Of a stretch of 64,000 nucleotides of DNA, positions 8,365-16,654 are shown in pieces. Below the pieces are notes generated by a model that saw only the letters and a program-made list of their open reading frames with translations, made no database searches and was not told the origin of the DNA. The stretch's first letter is position 1, and each line of letters begins with the position of its first letter. A program made the translations under genes and the position numbers. This stretch comes from Candidatus Peribacteria bacterium (lineage in GTDB: Bacteria > Patescibacteriota > Gracilibacteria > UBA1369 > UBA12463): positions 1 to 64,000 of the forward strand of contig CALRDN010000005.1 of assembly GCA_943354965.1 (NCBI GenBank), read 5' to 3'.

Positions 8365-9585
8365 GTGAAATTAAATGATTTATTTAGAAAGACACGTGTT
8401 ATCGTAAAGAATTTACGGGATAGTGTCGCTGAGGCCAGCAAACAGCCTGATTTTGTGCATCCTATTGAGCGTGTTGAGGCACCACGAGAGGCTGCTGCTC
8501 CGCAGGAACTTGTACTTCGCATTTCCGGGCCTTCTGTGGCGAAGGCTACTCTTATTATTTTGGCTCTCTTGACGCTGGCTTATTTCATAACTGCTATTGC
8601 GGATATTCTTGTTATTTTGTTCGTCGCTTTCTTGTTGGCTGCCGTCCTTGAGCCTACTGTTGATAGCCTCAATAGTAAGTGGAGGATCCCCAGGGGCATT
8701 TCCGTGATTGTACTCTACCTTGTTTCTATTTTTGTCCTTGGATTTATCGTTTCCTATATGCTTCCTATTCTGGCTCAGCAGGTTTCTGAGTTGGCCGTGA
8801 GTCTTGGTCATTATTTGAAAAATCTTGCAGAGGGTAAGAGCTCCCTTCCTATTTCTGCGCGTTTTCAGCCGTATGTTGAGCAGTTCCTCAAGAGCGCAAA
8901 TGTTGGCGATCTCGCGGGTCAGGTAGAGAACTCTCTTAATCTTGTTGCCGATCAGCTCTTCACTATTGGAGGTAATATCTGGGAAGTGATCAAAATCGTT
9001 TCTTATGGCTTCCTTAACACGATTCTTGTTCTCATTCTCGCTTTCTTTATGGTCGTTGAGCGAAATGCCGTGGATACTTTTATTTTTGCTTTTATCCCTG
9101 TGAAGCATGAAGCTTATCTTGATCAGAAGATTCTTTTAGTTCAGAAGAAAATTGGTTTCTGGGTACGAGGTATGCTTATCATGATGCTTTCTATGGGAGT
9201 TCTCGTTTATATTGGACTTACGATCCTAGGCATCCATTATGCCGCTGTATTGGCCATTATTGCCGGTTTCTTGGAATTAGTCCCGGTTGTCGGCCCGGTT
9301 ATTGCCTGGATGATGGCTGTCCCGATTGTTCTTAATCAATCCGGTCTCAGTATACTTCTCGTAACCATTCTTTATATCGTGGTTCAGCAATTTGAGAGTC
9401 ATGTACTTTTGCCGGTTGTTATGAAAAAAATTGTCGGCCTGAATCCGATTGTGATTCTCTTTGCCTTATTGGTGGGACATCGATTCCTCGGCGTACTAGG
9501 CGCAATTCTTTCTGTTCCGGTTGCTACAATGATATCAATCTTCGTGAATGATTTCTTTGCAAAACCGAGAAAGAGGGTTTCCTAA
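8365..9585 (+). CDS. AI-2E family (PerM/YdiK-like) membrane protein
   Basis: A 406-residue multi-pass protein starting at a GTG (8365). It has the family layout: an N-terminal helix pair (LIILALLTLAYF, ILFVAFLLAAVLEPTVD), a soluble amphipathic middle region (about 130-215) and a C-terminal set of about five helices including ELVPVVGPVIAWM and PVVMKKIVGLNPIVILFALL. Members include the AI-2 exporter TqsA and sodium/proton exchangers, so the substrate is open. It lies 18 nt after the pilin-like gene, probably in one operon. Its stop overlaps the convergent glycosyltransferase stop by 4 nt. Confidence 0.85.
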   Translation: MKLNDLFRKTRVIVKNLRDSVAEASKQPDFVHPIERVEAPREAAAPQELVLRISGPSVAKATLIILALLTLAYFITAIADILVILFVAFLLAAVLEPTVDSLNSKWRIPRGISVIVLYLVSIFVLGFIVSYMLPILAQQVSELAVSLGHYLKNLAEGKSSLPISARFQPYVEQFLKSANVGDLAGQVENSLNLVADQLFTIGGNIWEVIKIVSYGFLNTILVLILAFFMVVERNAVDTFIFAFIPVKHEAYLDQKILLVQKKIGFWVRGMLIMMLSMGVLVYIGLTILGIHYAAVLAIIAGFLELVPVVGPVIAWMMAVPIVLNQSGLSILLVTILYIVVQQFESHVLLPVVMKKIVGLNPIVILFALLVGHRFLGVLGAILSVPVATMISIFVNDFFAKPRKRVS

Positions 9586-10709
9586 TCTGCTGATTTTTTT
9601 TGATGTTGCCTCCACATATCCTCAACGTAATCGAGGAACTTTGTGTTGAATGATGTGAGTGAAAATTTCTTGGCGTGTTCCCTGATTCTGTCGGGAGAGA
9701 ATTCTTTGTAATTTCGTTCGAACTCATGGACGGCTGCAATTATCCCTACAGCGGTCTGTTCTTTGAAGAAGATGCCGGTGATCCCCTCTTTTATGGTTTC
9801 GAGTGCCCCTCCTTCTTTGTAGGCTATTACGGGTCTTCCACTGGCCATGCTCTCGAGCGGTGTAATGCCGAAGTCTTCTACCTGAGGGAAGACGAGCGCT
9901 TTGGCATTGGCATATATGGTCGGGATATCTGCATCAGCGGCGTGTCCAAGGAAGATGATATTTTTCTTCGCCTTTGATTTTAAGTATTTTTCTTCGACGC
10001 CGGTTCCTACGATGACGAGAGGTTTTTCCAAAATGTTAAAGGCTTCGACGATGGTTGCAAACTTCTTGTATGGAGTTAGTCTTCCTATTGCGAGGTAGTA
10101 GTCTTTTTCTCCTTTTTCTATAGCGAATCGGTCGAGGTTTACGGGTGGATGAATAACATCGGATGTTTTTCGGTAGTATTTTTGAATGCGTTTTTGAACG
10201 AAATGCGAGTTGGTGCAATAGGCATCTACTCTTTCCGCGGCTAATCTATCCCACATTCTGAGGTGGTGCATCATTCTGTTTCCAAGTTTTTTTGCTATGA
10301 AGTTCATCTTGTACTGCGAGATGTACTCATTGTGATTGTCCCATGCGTAGCGCATAGGCGTGTGACAGTAGCAGATATGCAACGTTTTTGGTTTGGTAAT
10401 TATTCCTTTGGCGCAGCTGTGGGAGCTGGATATCACGATATCGAACTCATCCAGATTCATTGATTCAAATGCAAGAGGCATAAGCGGGAGAACAAACTGG
10501 TGATGGTTTTTGGCGAAGGGAATTTTTTGAAGAAATGAGGTATGAACTTTTGCATTTTGAAAACCTCTCACTTTCTGTGGATTATACAGTGAGGTGAATA
10601 TCGGAGCTGATGGAAAAAGCTGGTGTATGGCGAGTATTACTTTTTCTGCGCCACCATTTACGGTCAGCCAGTCGCACACGATTGCTACTTTGAGATGTTG
10701 GAGCGTCAT
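9582..10709 (-). CDS. Glycosyltransferase family 4 (GT-B fold)
   Basis: A 375-residue cytoplasmic glycosyltransferase. The N-terminal half holds the GT4 acceptor domain (VAIVCDWLTVNGGAEKVI, then CYCHTPMRYAWD); the C-terminal half holds the nucleotide-sugar site with GRLTPYKKF and the EX7E motif EDFGITPLE. The WbaZ-like mannosyltransferase group is the closest pattern I recall, but the sugar is not determinable. It is the last gene of a minus-strand operon after an RsbW-like kinase, a STAS protein and a PrsW-like protease, with 22 nt to the last of these. That setting suggests an envelope polysaccharide made under regulatory control. Confidence 0.87.
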   Translation of the reverse strand: MTLQHLKVAIVCDWLTVNGGAEKVILAIHQLFPSAPIFTSLYNPQKVRGFQNAKVHTSFLQKIPFAKNHHQFVLPLMPLAFESMNLDEFDIVISSSHSCAKGIITKPKTLHICYCHTPMRYAWDNHNEYISQYKMNFIAKKLGNRMMHHLRMWDRLAAERVDAYCTNSHFVQKRIQKYYRKTSDVIHPPVNLDRFAIEKGEKDYYLAIGRLTPYKKFATIVEAFNILEKPLVIVGTGVEEKYLKSKAKKNIIFLGHAADADIPTIYANAKALVFPQVEDFGITPLESMASGRPVIAYKEGGALETIKEGITGIFFKEQTAVGIIAAVHEFERNYKEFSPDRIREHAKKFSLTSFNTKFLDYVEDMWRQHQKKSAD

Positions 10710-10731
10710 TGCTCACATCTTAGGCTTTCAA

Positions 10732-12063
10732 TCAGCCTAAATCAAGTTTGAAGGATTCTGATTTTTCTTTCTTTGCGCGTTCTTCTTCTAGGAATTTTTT
10801 GAACTCCGGAGTGTTTTGAAAATTTTCCGGAACTCCTTTTCCTTTGTTTTTTTGTAGTTCAATCCAATGAGAGATTTTGCTTGCGTCTGTAGCTCCTTGA
10901 TTGGAGCTGAGTATGGTAGAAAGTGCTTGCTTATAAGGATCATTGCCTTCCAGCTGATCGATTGCTTTTTCTCGGAAAAGCTTGATGACGTTATTGTTTG
11001 GATCGTGCTCCAAGAGACGTTCACAGATGTGAATGACATCCACGTACCTCTTCTCGTTGAACCACATGCCTGCGAGTTCGGTTATAACATCCTCGTCTTT
11101 CTTCGCCATGATTGATGGACCGTTGCTAATATCGTTCGTAAGTATAAGGTTTCCGGCTTTTCTCTTGAGGAGAAGCATCAGATACCCAAAACTGGCGAGA
11201 ACTAATATAAGCGCAGGGGCTACAAGACCGAATCCTACGAGAGAGTTAAATACTCCATGTATACCCATTGATATGAGAAGTCCGTAAAAAATTCTCTGTT
11301 CTTTGTAGGCTTTGCTCTGGGCGACTCCGAAATATTTGTTAAGAAATTTGGCGAAATATAACTTATTTCCTTCCCAATTTGACTGCTCTCGGAAGTCGAT
11401 AGCAAACTTGCTTATACCATAGTGGTAGCCAAATATTCCCGATACGGTGATGTGCATGGCTGATGTGAAGAGACTACGTATGAAGAACATACTGATGAAG
11501 TCTTTGTTTAATCCACCGCTTAATGCTCTGAAGAAGTATGGATAAATATTTTCCATGAAAGAGAAACCGAGTGCGGCGATCATAGCGAACTTCACCGAAT
11601 CATTTACGGTCGTTACGAGGAGATATTTTTCATCTACAAATCTGAGGAATAACTGTTTGAAGACTTCTTCGAGACCGGCGAGAATGAAGGTGATTACCAC
11701 GGAGGCTACGGCGATACTCGGGATTTTGTCCGGGATCATCTCTAGGAAGTTCGTACATGGAAATGATGCAAATAGTTTTTGCATGAGGAGGAGCGGCACG
11801 ACTGTCAAGATTCCCCCGGCGAAAATAGATGATATGACGCTCTTTCTTTTTTTACTATCTGAGAAGAGAAAATACATCCAAATGAGCGTAGGAATGAGGG
11901 TGATGAATATCACGATAAAACCGTTTTTGGAGAATAATTGCGTTAGGTCATTTGAAATTTGTGAGTCTGTGACGAAGCACTGCGCAACCGCTTCCGGTGA
12001 TTCCACGAAAAATTTATTCCAAATATACCCCGGTAAAAGACTTAGTCGAGAAAGTAACGCCAT
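10732..12063 (-). CDS. PrsW-like intramembrane protease with C-terminal TPR-like region
   Basis: A 443-residue protein with about eight hydrophobic helices in residues 1-310, then a soluble tail. PrsW-family motifs are visible: GLEEVFKQ (the EExxK motif), SFMENI (FxxxE) and a helix with GIHGVFN. PrsW proteases cleave membrane anti-sigma factors. The tail (about 330-443) contains a TPR-like repeat (MWFNEKRYVDVIHICERLLEHDPNN) that could bind partners. It lies 14 nt after a STAS gene that itself follows an RsbW-like kinase, so membrane proteolysis and partner switching are encoded together. Family assignment is good; the substrate is unknown. Confidence 0.8.
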   Translation of the reverse strand: MALLSRLSLLPGYIWNKFFVESPEAVAQCFVTDSQISNDLTQLFSKNGFIVIFITLIPTLIWMYFLFSDSKKRKSVISSIFAGGILTVVPLLLMQKLFASFPCTNFLEMIPDKIPSIAVASVVITFILAGLEEVFKQLFLRFVDEKYLLVTTVNDSVKFAMIAALGFSFMENIYPYFFRALSGGLNKDFISMFFIRSLFTSAMHITVSGIFGYHYGISKFAIDFREQSNWEGNKLYFAKFLNKYFGVAQSKAYKEQRIFYGLLISMGIHGVFNSLVGFGLVAPALILVLASFGYLMLLLKRKAGNLILTNDISNGPSIMAKKDEDVITELAGMWFNEKRYVDVIHICERLLEHDPNNNVIKLFREKAIDQLEGNDPYKQALSTILSSNQGATDASKISHWIELQKNKGKGVPENFQNTPEFKKFLEEERAKKEKSESFKLDLG

Positions 12064-12077
12064 ACTCTTTGTTTAGT

Positions 12078-12836
12078 TTATTGTGCCAAATTTATAACTG
12101 GTGCTGCAGGTGTTACCTCTGGCGTTACTACCACAGGTACTTCTGCAACAGGCATCACGACAGGTACCTCTACTGGAGGAAGAACAACGGGTACTTCTAC
12201 AGCTGGGGCAGCTACTGGAGCTACAACTTCTGGAGCTGGAGTAGGAGCCGGAGTTACTACCGGTACCTCAGGGGCAACGGGAGCCACTGGTGCAACAACC
12301 TCTGGAACCGGAGTAGGTGCGGGTGTTGGAGCTGATACCGGAGCTTCAGCTACGACTGAAACTGGAACTGATGCTGGAACTTCTGGAGTAACGGGCATGG
12401 TTGGGGTTGTGTTATTGGTTGATAATACTGGTTCTGATGGCGCTGGTGTTGCTGGGGCTGGAGTGGCATTCAGGAGAGAAAACTTGGCTTCATCTAGTGA
12501 GCCAAACATAGGAATGAGCTGTGTGAGACCGATGACACTGAGAATGTCTACGATGTTTGGTTTGGCTTTTGTGATGACGAGATGACCGCCACCTTCCGTG
12601 ACTTTTCCGTACCAGTCGGTGAGATAGCCGATGGATTTACTATTCATATATTCCAATTTCTCAAAATCAAAGATGAGATTCAATCCCTTTGGGAATTGCG
12701 TAATGAGTTGATAAATTGTCTGGGACTTTTCATCAATATTGCTCTCGTCGAGTTGTCCCGAAAAGATGACTTGTTTGATAATTTTTGATGTGTCCGTACT
12801 TGCGACGTCTTCGATGAGCATAGTTGCTTCTGTCAT
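12078..12836 (-). CDS. STAS-domain anti-sigma-antagonist-like protein with Pro/Ala/Val-rich tail
   Basis: A 252-residue protein. Residues about 1-120 form a STAS domain like SpoIIAA/RsbV; YMNSKSIGYL (about 63-72) aligns with the phosphorylation loop, with S66 at the usual phospho-serine and Asn replacing the usual Asp. Residues about 125-252 are a low-complexity tail built of PAPTP, PEVVAPV and VPVV units, likely disordered or elongated. It lies between an RsbW-like kinase (40 nt upstream) and a PrsW-like protease (14 nt downstream). By family knowledge the unphosphorylated form would bind the kinase. The tail is unusual for this family and its role is unknown. Confidence 0.82.
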   Translation of the reverse strand: MTEATMLIEDVASTDTSKIIKQVIFSGQLDESNIDEKSQTIYQLITQFPKGLNLIFDFEKLEYMNSKSIGYLTDWYGKVTEGGGHLVITKAKPNIVDILSVIGLTQLIPMFGSLDEAKFSLLNATPAPATPAPSEPVLSTNNTTPTMPVTPEVPASVPVSVVAEAPVSAPTPAPTPVPEVVAPVAPVAPEVPVVTPAPTPAPEVVAPVAAPAVEVPVVLPPVEVPVVMPVAEVPVVVTPEVTPAAPVINLAQ

Positions 12837-12876
12837 GATGTGAGGGTTTTAAAGAGTTAGGATTTGTATATAGTAT

Positions 12877-13413
12877 TTATTCCGTGAGGACGAGATGTCC
12901 GGGTGCACTTACTGTTTTGGCTTGCTCTTGCGTAATTTGGTCTTGCATCTTGTCTAGATTTTTTGTGGCGGTGACTTTGAGTCCTCCACCTGAGAGATTT
13001 TCGAATGTTACTCCGTCGGACCAGTTGACGATAATGTTTGCGAGTCCTCTTCCTCTAATTCCTGTGTTTACGTATCCAGGCTTTCTTCGTTCATCAATAA
13101 GTTTCTGTAACTCGTCGGCAGTCATTTTTTTGTTTCCGGTTCCTGTATCCTCGATGCATATCGAGATTGATACTTCGGGTGTATAGGTGAGTGTTAGTTT
13201 GATGTCCTCGCCGGGGTTAGAGCCATGTTCAATGGCATTATTGCAGAGCTCGTCGACGATTGACTGGAAGCGATAGGCCCACTGCTCTGAAAAACTGGTA
13301 GCATTTTTGATGAATGTCATCGTAAAATCTCGAATGCCGGAGATGAAGTAGGCATTTGTAGGGAGAAGTATCGAAATTCGCATTGGTTGATCGGCGGTTT
13401 TTTCTTTTTCCAT
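12877..13413 (-). CDS. RsbW/SpoIIAB-like anti-sigma kinase (HATPase_c_2)
   Basis: A 178-residue ATP-binding protein of the GHKL fold. The N box is VDELCNNAIEHG (53-64), the G1 box EDTGTG (88-93) and the G2 region GIRGRGLANI (118-127). No phospho-acceptor His domain is present, as expected for Ser/Thr kinases of the RsbW type, which sequester a partner and phosphorylate a STAS antagonist. The antagonist candidate is the next gene. No sigma factor is adjacent, so the controlled target is unknown. It is the first gene of the operon and has a strong promoter 14 nt upstream of its ATG. Confidence 0.85.
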   Translation of the reverse strand: MEKEKTADQPMRISILLPTNAYFISGIRDFTMTFIKNATSFSEQWAYRFQSIVDELCNNAIEHGSNPGEDIKLTLTYTPEVSISICIEDTGTGNKKMTADELQKLIDERRKPGYVNTGIRGRGLANIIVNWSDGVTFENLSGGGLKVTATKNLDKMQDQITQEQAKTVSAPGHLVLTE

Positions 13414-13433
13414 ATTTGTTTTTAATTTGTTCT

Positions 13434-13462
13434 ATTATATCAGATTTCTGGCTTTAGGTCAA
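13434..13462 (-). promoter_or_regulatory. Promoter of the kinase/STAS/PrsW/glycosyltransferase operon
   Basis: On the minus strand TTGACC and TATAAT are separated by 17 nt, with a TG one base before the -10 (extended -10). The expected transcription start is about 14 nt before the ATG at 13413. This is one of the closest matches to consensus in the window. Confidence 0.72.
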
Positions 13463-13697
13463 ATGGCGCTTTACAATTTTGAAGCTGATTTCCTGGTATC
13501 TATTTCAAGCTTGCAAAGTAGGAGGATATTCTGTAGATTTTGTTGGCTTTCCTCCCCAAGGGACACTCTTGCTAGAGCGTGGCTTTGGCTTCTAAAGCAC
13601 TTTATATACCAGTTGTCGGCTTTCATTCTCTATTCCTCTCCATTACGGAGCCTTTAGGGGAGTCAAAGGGTCCACAGCGTTTAACCCCAAGGAAAAT
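13463..13697 (+). promoter_or_regulatory. Leader region of the rpsB operon
   Basis: About 235 nt without a credible gene precede rpsB. The region contains the hairpin motif at 13554 and ends with CCCCAAGGAAAAT before the ATG, where AAGGA is a usable Shine-Dalgarno sequence. Long structured leaders are common where ribosomal proteins regulate their own operons, so autoregulation by S2 is plausible but inferred. I could not settle on a promoter. Confidence 0.4.
13554..13579 (+). repeat. Hairpin motif copy 1, in the rpsB leader
   Basis: The 26-nt motif begins CCCCAAGGGACA and ends with a four-base stem CTCT/AGAG around TGCT, then CG. Two further copies (30390-30415 and 43734-43759) have the same loop but a CCCC/GGGG stem, so all four stem pairs are kept while two or more changed on both sides. 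This copy lies in the leader of rpsB, about 120 nt before the start codon. The translation start region of rpsB repeats CCCCAAGGA. Confidence 0.6.
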
Positions 13698-14435
13698 ATG
13701 GCTCCAGTTACCCCCGTTCCCGCAGCTCAGTCGTTACCGTCCCCTATCTCTATTTCCGCTCAGGAGCTTTTTGATGCTGCTGTTCACTTTGGTCACAAAA
13801 CCTACAAGTGGAATCCGAAAATGAGAAAGTATATCTATGGTGAAAAGTCAGGAGTTCACGTATTTGATCTCCAGAAGACTGCTAAGAATTTTGAGATGGC
13901 TCTTGGATTCCTCAAACGTTTATCCGAGGAAGGACGAGTGGTATTGTTTGTTGGAACTAAACCTCAGGCTACCAAGATCGTTTCTGATGAGGCAAAACGA
14001 GCCGATATGCCTTTTGTTACAAGCAAGTGGATTCCTGGTTTACTTACTAATTACGGAACGCTTTCGAAGAGAATCCGATACCTTCAGGATCTTAAGTCTG
14101 AATACAAACTCAATAATTTTGAAAAATATACGAAGAAAGAAGCTTCTTCTTTTAAGAAGATTATCGATAAGCTCGAGTCTTCATTGGGAGGTGTGAGCAA
14201 CATGGTTCGTATTCCGGATGCATTGTTCGTAGTCGACGTTGTTCGTGATAGACTAGCCATCAATGAGGCTAACCGCATGAAGATTCCGGTCATCGGAGTT
14301 GTCGACTCCAACGGTAATCCAGATGGTATCACCTACGTTATTCCTGGTAATGATGATGCTCTTCGTTCACTTCAGTTCTTCAGCGCGAACGTTGCAGATG
14401 CTATTCTTGCCGGTAAAAAACCTAAGAAGGCCTAA
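13698..14435 (+). CDS. rpsB: 30S ribosomal protein S2
   Basis: A 245-residue S2 protein. The motifs LFDAAVHFGHKTYKWNPKMRKYIYG, FVGTKPQA, WIPGLLTNY and IPVIGVVDSNGNPDGITYVIPGNDD are the family core. An alanine/proline-rich extension of about 20 residues precedes the first conserved helix. S2 binds late to the small subunit and contacts S1 in other bacteria. The gene heads a block with a small membrane protein, tsf, ribBA and ribD. The start is supported by AAGGA six bases upstream. Confidence 0.96.
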   Translation: MAPVTPVPAAQSLPSPISISAQELFDAAVHFGHKTYKWNPKMRKYIYGEKSGVHVFDLQKTAKNFEMALGFLKRLSEEGRVVLFVGTKPQATKIVSDEAKRADMPFVTSKWIPGLLTNYGTLSKRIRYLQDLKSEYKLNNFEKYTKKEASSFKKIIDKLESSLGGVSNMVRIPDALFVVDVVRDRLAINEANRMKIPVIGVVDSNGNPDGITYVIPGNDDALRSLQFFSANVADAILAGKKPKKA

Positions 14436-14437
14436 TT

Positions 14438-14794
14438 ATGTCAGGAGAACAAAAAGTCAGAACACTCGCGGCACTTTGCTATGTTCCTTTCGCGGCCGTA
14501 GTACCGTGCATCTTGCTCTTGTTGTGGTATCCACATAGCGATTTCGCCATGTATCATATCAAACAGGGTTTCTCCGCCTTTGTGATTTGGTTCTTGTCTC
14601 TTGTTTTTGTCTGGATGTTCCTCATGCCTGGTTTACTATTCTGGCTCGTACTGCTCTTTTATTCCATTAAAATTGGTAATGGAGCTTTTCACGGGTTGAA
14701 GCCTGTTTTCCCGGGTTTGCGAACGATCTCCCCTCTCGTACCTGCTGAGTCTGTCTACCGACATCTCACCGGAGAGGCTTTCCCTCGTCATTAA
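14438..14794 (+). CDS. Small membrane protein (Tic20/DUF4870-like) between rpsB and tsf
   Basis: A 118-residue protein with three hydrophobic segments (about 10-30, 42-62 and 63-80). The segment FAMYHIKQGFSAFVIW matches the HxKQG signature of the DUF4870/Tic20-like membrane family, whose function is not established. It starts 2 nt after rpsB and is followed 27 nt later by tsf, so it sits inside the normally tight rpsB-tsf pair. A link with translation would be inference only. Confidence 0.7.
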   Translation: MSGEQKVRTLAALCYVPFAAVVPCILLLLWYPHSDFAMYHIKQGFSAFVIWFLSLVFVWMFLMPGLLFWLVLLFYSIKIGNGAFHGLKPVFPGLRTISPLVPAESVYRHLTGEAFPRH

Positions 14795-14821
14795 ATCATT
14801 TATTTCCCTAATTTTATTACC

Positions 14822-15409
14822 ATGGCAGTTACCTTAGAATTAATTAAAGAGTTACGTGAACTTACCGGTGTCTCTACTATGACTTGTAAAAAAGTCTTGG
14901 AGGAAGCAGAGGGAAATATCGATAAGGCTATTGAGTTACTTCGCAAGCGAGGTGAGACCAAGGCCGTAGAAAGGAGCGATCGTAGCGCTTCTCAGGGAAT
15001 CATCTCTACCTATGTTCATGGAAATTTGCACTTGGGCGTAATGGTCCACATCGGATGTGAAACCGATTTCGTAGCTCGAAATACGGAGTTTGTAGAGTTC
15101 GTTCATGATATCGCGATGCATATTGCCGCTACGAATCCTTTGTATATCAAGCCTGAGGAAGTTTCCAATGAACTTCTCGAGAAGGAGAGAGAGATTTGGA
15201 AGGTTCAGTTGGCAGCTGAGGGCAAGCCAGAGGCTATCCAGATGAAAATCATGGAAGGAAAGGAGAAGAAGTTCCGCGAGGAGGCTGCTCTCATGACTCA
15301 GCCATTTGTGAAAAATCCAGATATGACGGTTGGACAGCTTCTTACGGATATGGGACTCAAGATGGGTGAGAATATCCAGGTTGTTCGATTTTCTCGATAC
15401 TCCATATAG
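14822..15409 (+). CDS. tsf: Translation elongation factor Ts, short form
   Basis: A 195-residue EF-Ts. The N-terminal UBA-like domain (LIKELRELTGVSTMTCKKVLEEAEGNIDKAIELLRKRG) and the core motif HIGCETDFVARNTEF are present, followed by MTQPFVKNPDMTVGQLL. It exchanges GDP for GTP on EF-Tu. At 195 residues it has a single core subdomain, like the Thermus protein, and lacks the second half found in E. coli (about 283 residues). No clear Shine-Dalgarno sequence is seen before the ATG. Confidence 0.95.
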   Translation: MAVTLELIKELRELTGVSTMTCKKVLEEAEGNIDKAIELLRKRGETKAVERSDRSASQGIISTYVHGNLHLGVMVHIGCETDFVARNTEFVEFVHDIAMHIAATNPLYIKPEEVSNELLEKEREIWKVQLAAEGKPEAIQMKIMEGKEKKFREEAALMTQPFVKNPDMTVGQLLTDMGLKMGENIQVVRFSRYSI

Positions 15410-15433
15410 TTTCCGCTTTTTAAAACTGTTTTT

Positions 15434-16639
15434 ATGAGTCGTTTTGCCACTATAGATCGTGCTATAGAGGAGGTTCGTGCCGGGCGCATGGTGGTTGTCG
15501 TAGACGATGAGCACCGCGAGAACGAGGGCGATCTGATTATGGCGGCAGAGATGGTTACCGGTGAGGCTATTACTTTCATGGCGAAGTTCGGAAGTGGATT
15601 AATTTGTACTCCTTTGTCTGCAAATTTGGCCCGTAAACTTGGTTTTGAGCCGATGGTAAGTGAGCCGAGAGAGCCGAAGGGATGTAACTTTACCGTGTCG
15701 GTTGATACTTCTGATGGAATTACTACGGGGATCTCCTCTGCTGATCGAGCGTATACTATTCGAAAAATGGTGGATCCTACAGCGAGCTCTGAATCATTTG
15801 TGAAACCAGGACATATCTTCCCTCTTATTAGTAAAGATGGAGGTGTTTTTATTCGTCCCGGACATACCGAGTCTGCTTGTGATTTGGCTCAGTTGGCTGG
15901 TTTTCAGCCTGCGGGCGTGATTTGTGAGATTATTTTGGATAATGGAGAGATGGCTAGAGGAGATGATTTGGATGCGTTTGCGGAGAAGCATGGATTGGTG
16001 ATGATTTCTATCGCTGATCTGATTGAGTACCGTAGTTCGCGTGAAAAATTAATTGAGAAAAGAGTTGAGGCTCACCTTCCGACGAAATATGGTGAGTTCC
16101 AGATGAGTGTGTACACGGATATATTCAGTTGGCATGAGCATGTGGCCCTCGTAAAAGGAGATGTATCCGGGAAAAAAGATGTATTGGTACGAGTTCATTC
16201 TGAGTGCATGACTGGTGATGTTTTTGGCTCACTACGGTGCGATTGTGGTGATCAGTTGAGTGCTGCGATGAAGGTTGTCGGTGAGGCCGAGGCGGGCATT
16301 GTGTTGTATTTGAGGCACGAGGGACGTGGTATTGGATTGGTAAATAAACTCAAGACGTACGTATTGCAGGACAAGGGATATGATACGGTCGAGGCGAATG
16401 CGATGCTCGGGTTTGCTGACGATTTACGCGAGTACCGTGTTGCGGCGCAGATACTGAAGGACCTGGGTGTGAAGTCTGTGGCATTACTTACGAATAACCC
16501 ACGGAAGGTTGCCGGTCTCGAGGAGCACGGTATGAGTGTGTCTAGCACCGTACCGATCCAGATCCCCTCCAATGCGACCAATGCGAAATATCTGCATACC
16601 AAAAAGGAAAAACTAGGACACACCCTCACGGAACTTTAA
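15434..16639 (+). CDS. ribBA: Bifunctional DHBP synthase / GTP cyclohydrolase II
   Basis: A 401-residue fusion. The N-terminal domain (about 1-200) makes 3,4-dihydroxy-2-butanone 4-phosphate (DDEHRENEGD near 24-33, KFGSGLICTPL, then RPGHTESACDLAQLAG). The C-terminal domain opens the GTP imidazole ring (HSECMTGDVFGSLRCDCG zinc site, LYLRHEGRGIGL, DLGVKSVALLTNNPRK). Both feed riboflavin synthesis. It starts 24 nt after tsf and ends 15 nt before ribD. Riboflavin genes are rare in the Candidate Phyla Radiation, which bears on lineage. Confidence 0.95.
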   Translation: MSRFATIDRAIEEVRAGRMVVVVDDEHRENEGDLIMAAEMVTGEAITFMAKFGSGLICTPLSANLARKLGFEPMVSEPREPKGCNFTVSVDTSDGITTGISSADRAYTIRKMVDPTASSESFVKPGHIFPLISKDGGVFIRPGHTESACDLAQLAGFQPAGVICEIILDNGEMARGDDLDAFAEKHGLVMISIADLIEYRSSREKLIEKRVEAHLPTKYGEFQMSVYTDIFSWHEHVALVKGDVSGKKDVLVRVHSECMTGDVFGSLRCDCGDQLSAAMKVVGEAEAGIVLYLRHEGRGIGLVNKLKTYVLQDKGYDTVEANAMLGFADDLREYRVAAQILKDLGVKSVALLTNNPRKVAGLEEHGMSVSSTVPIQIPSNATNAKYLHTKKEKLGHTLTEL

Positions 16640-16654
16640 TTTATTTTCTCTAAT

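Noticed and set aside
10263-10463. Other frames opposite or inside conserved genes
   Set aside because: They overlap well-supported genes such as the glycosyltransferase and carry no recognisable domains.
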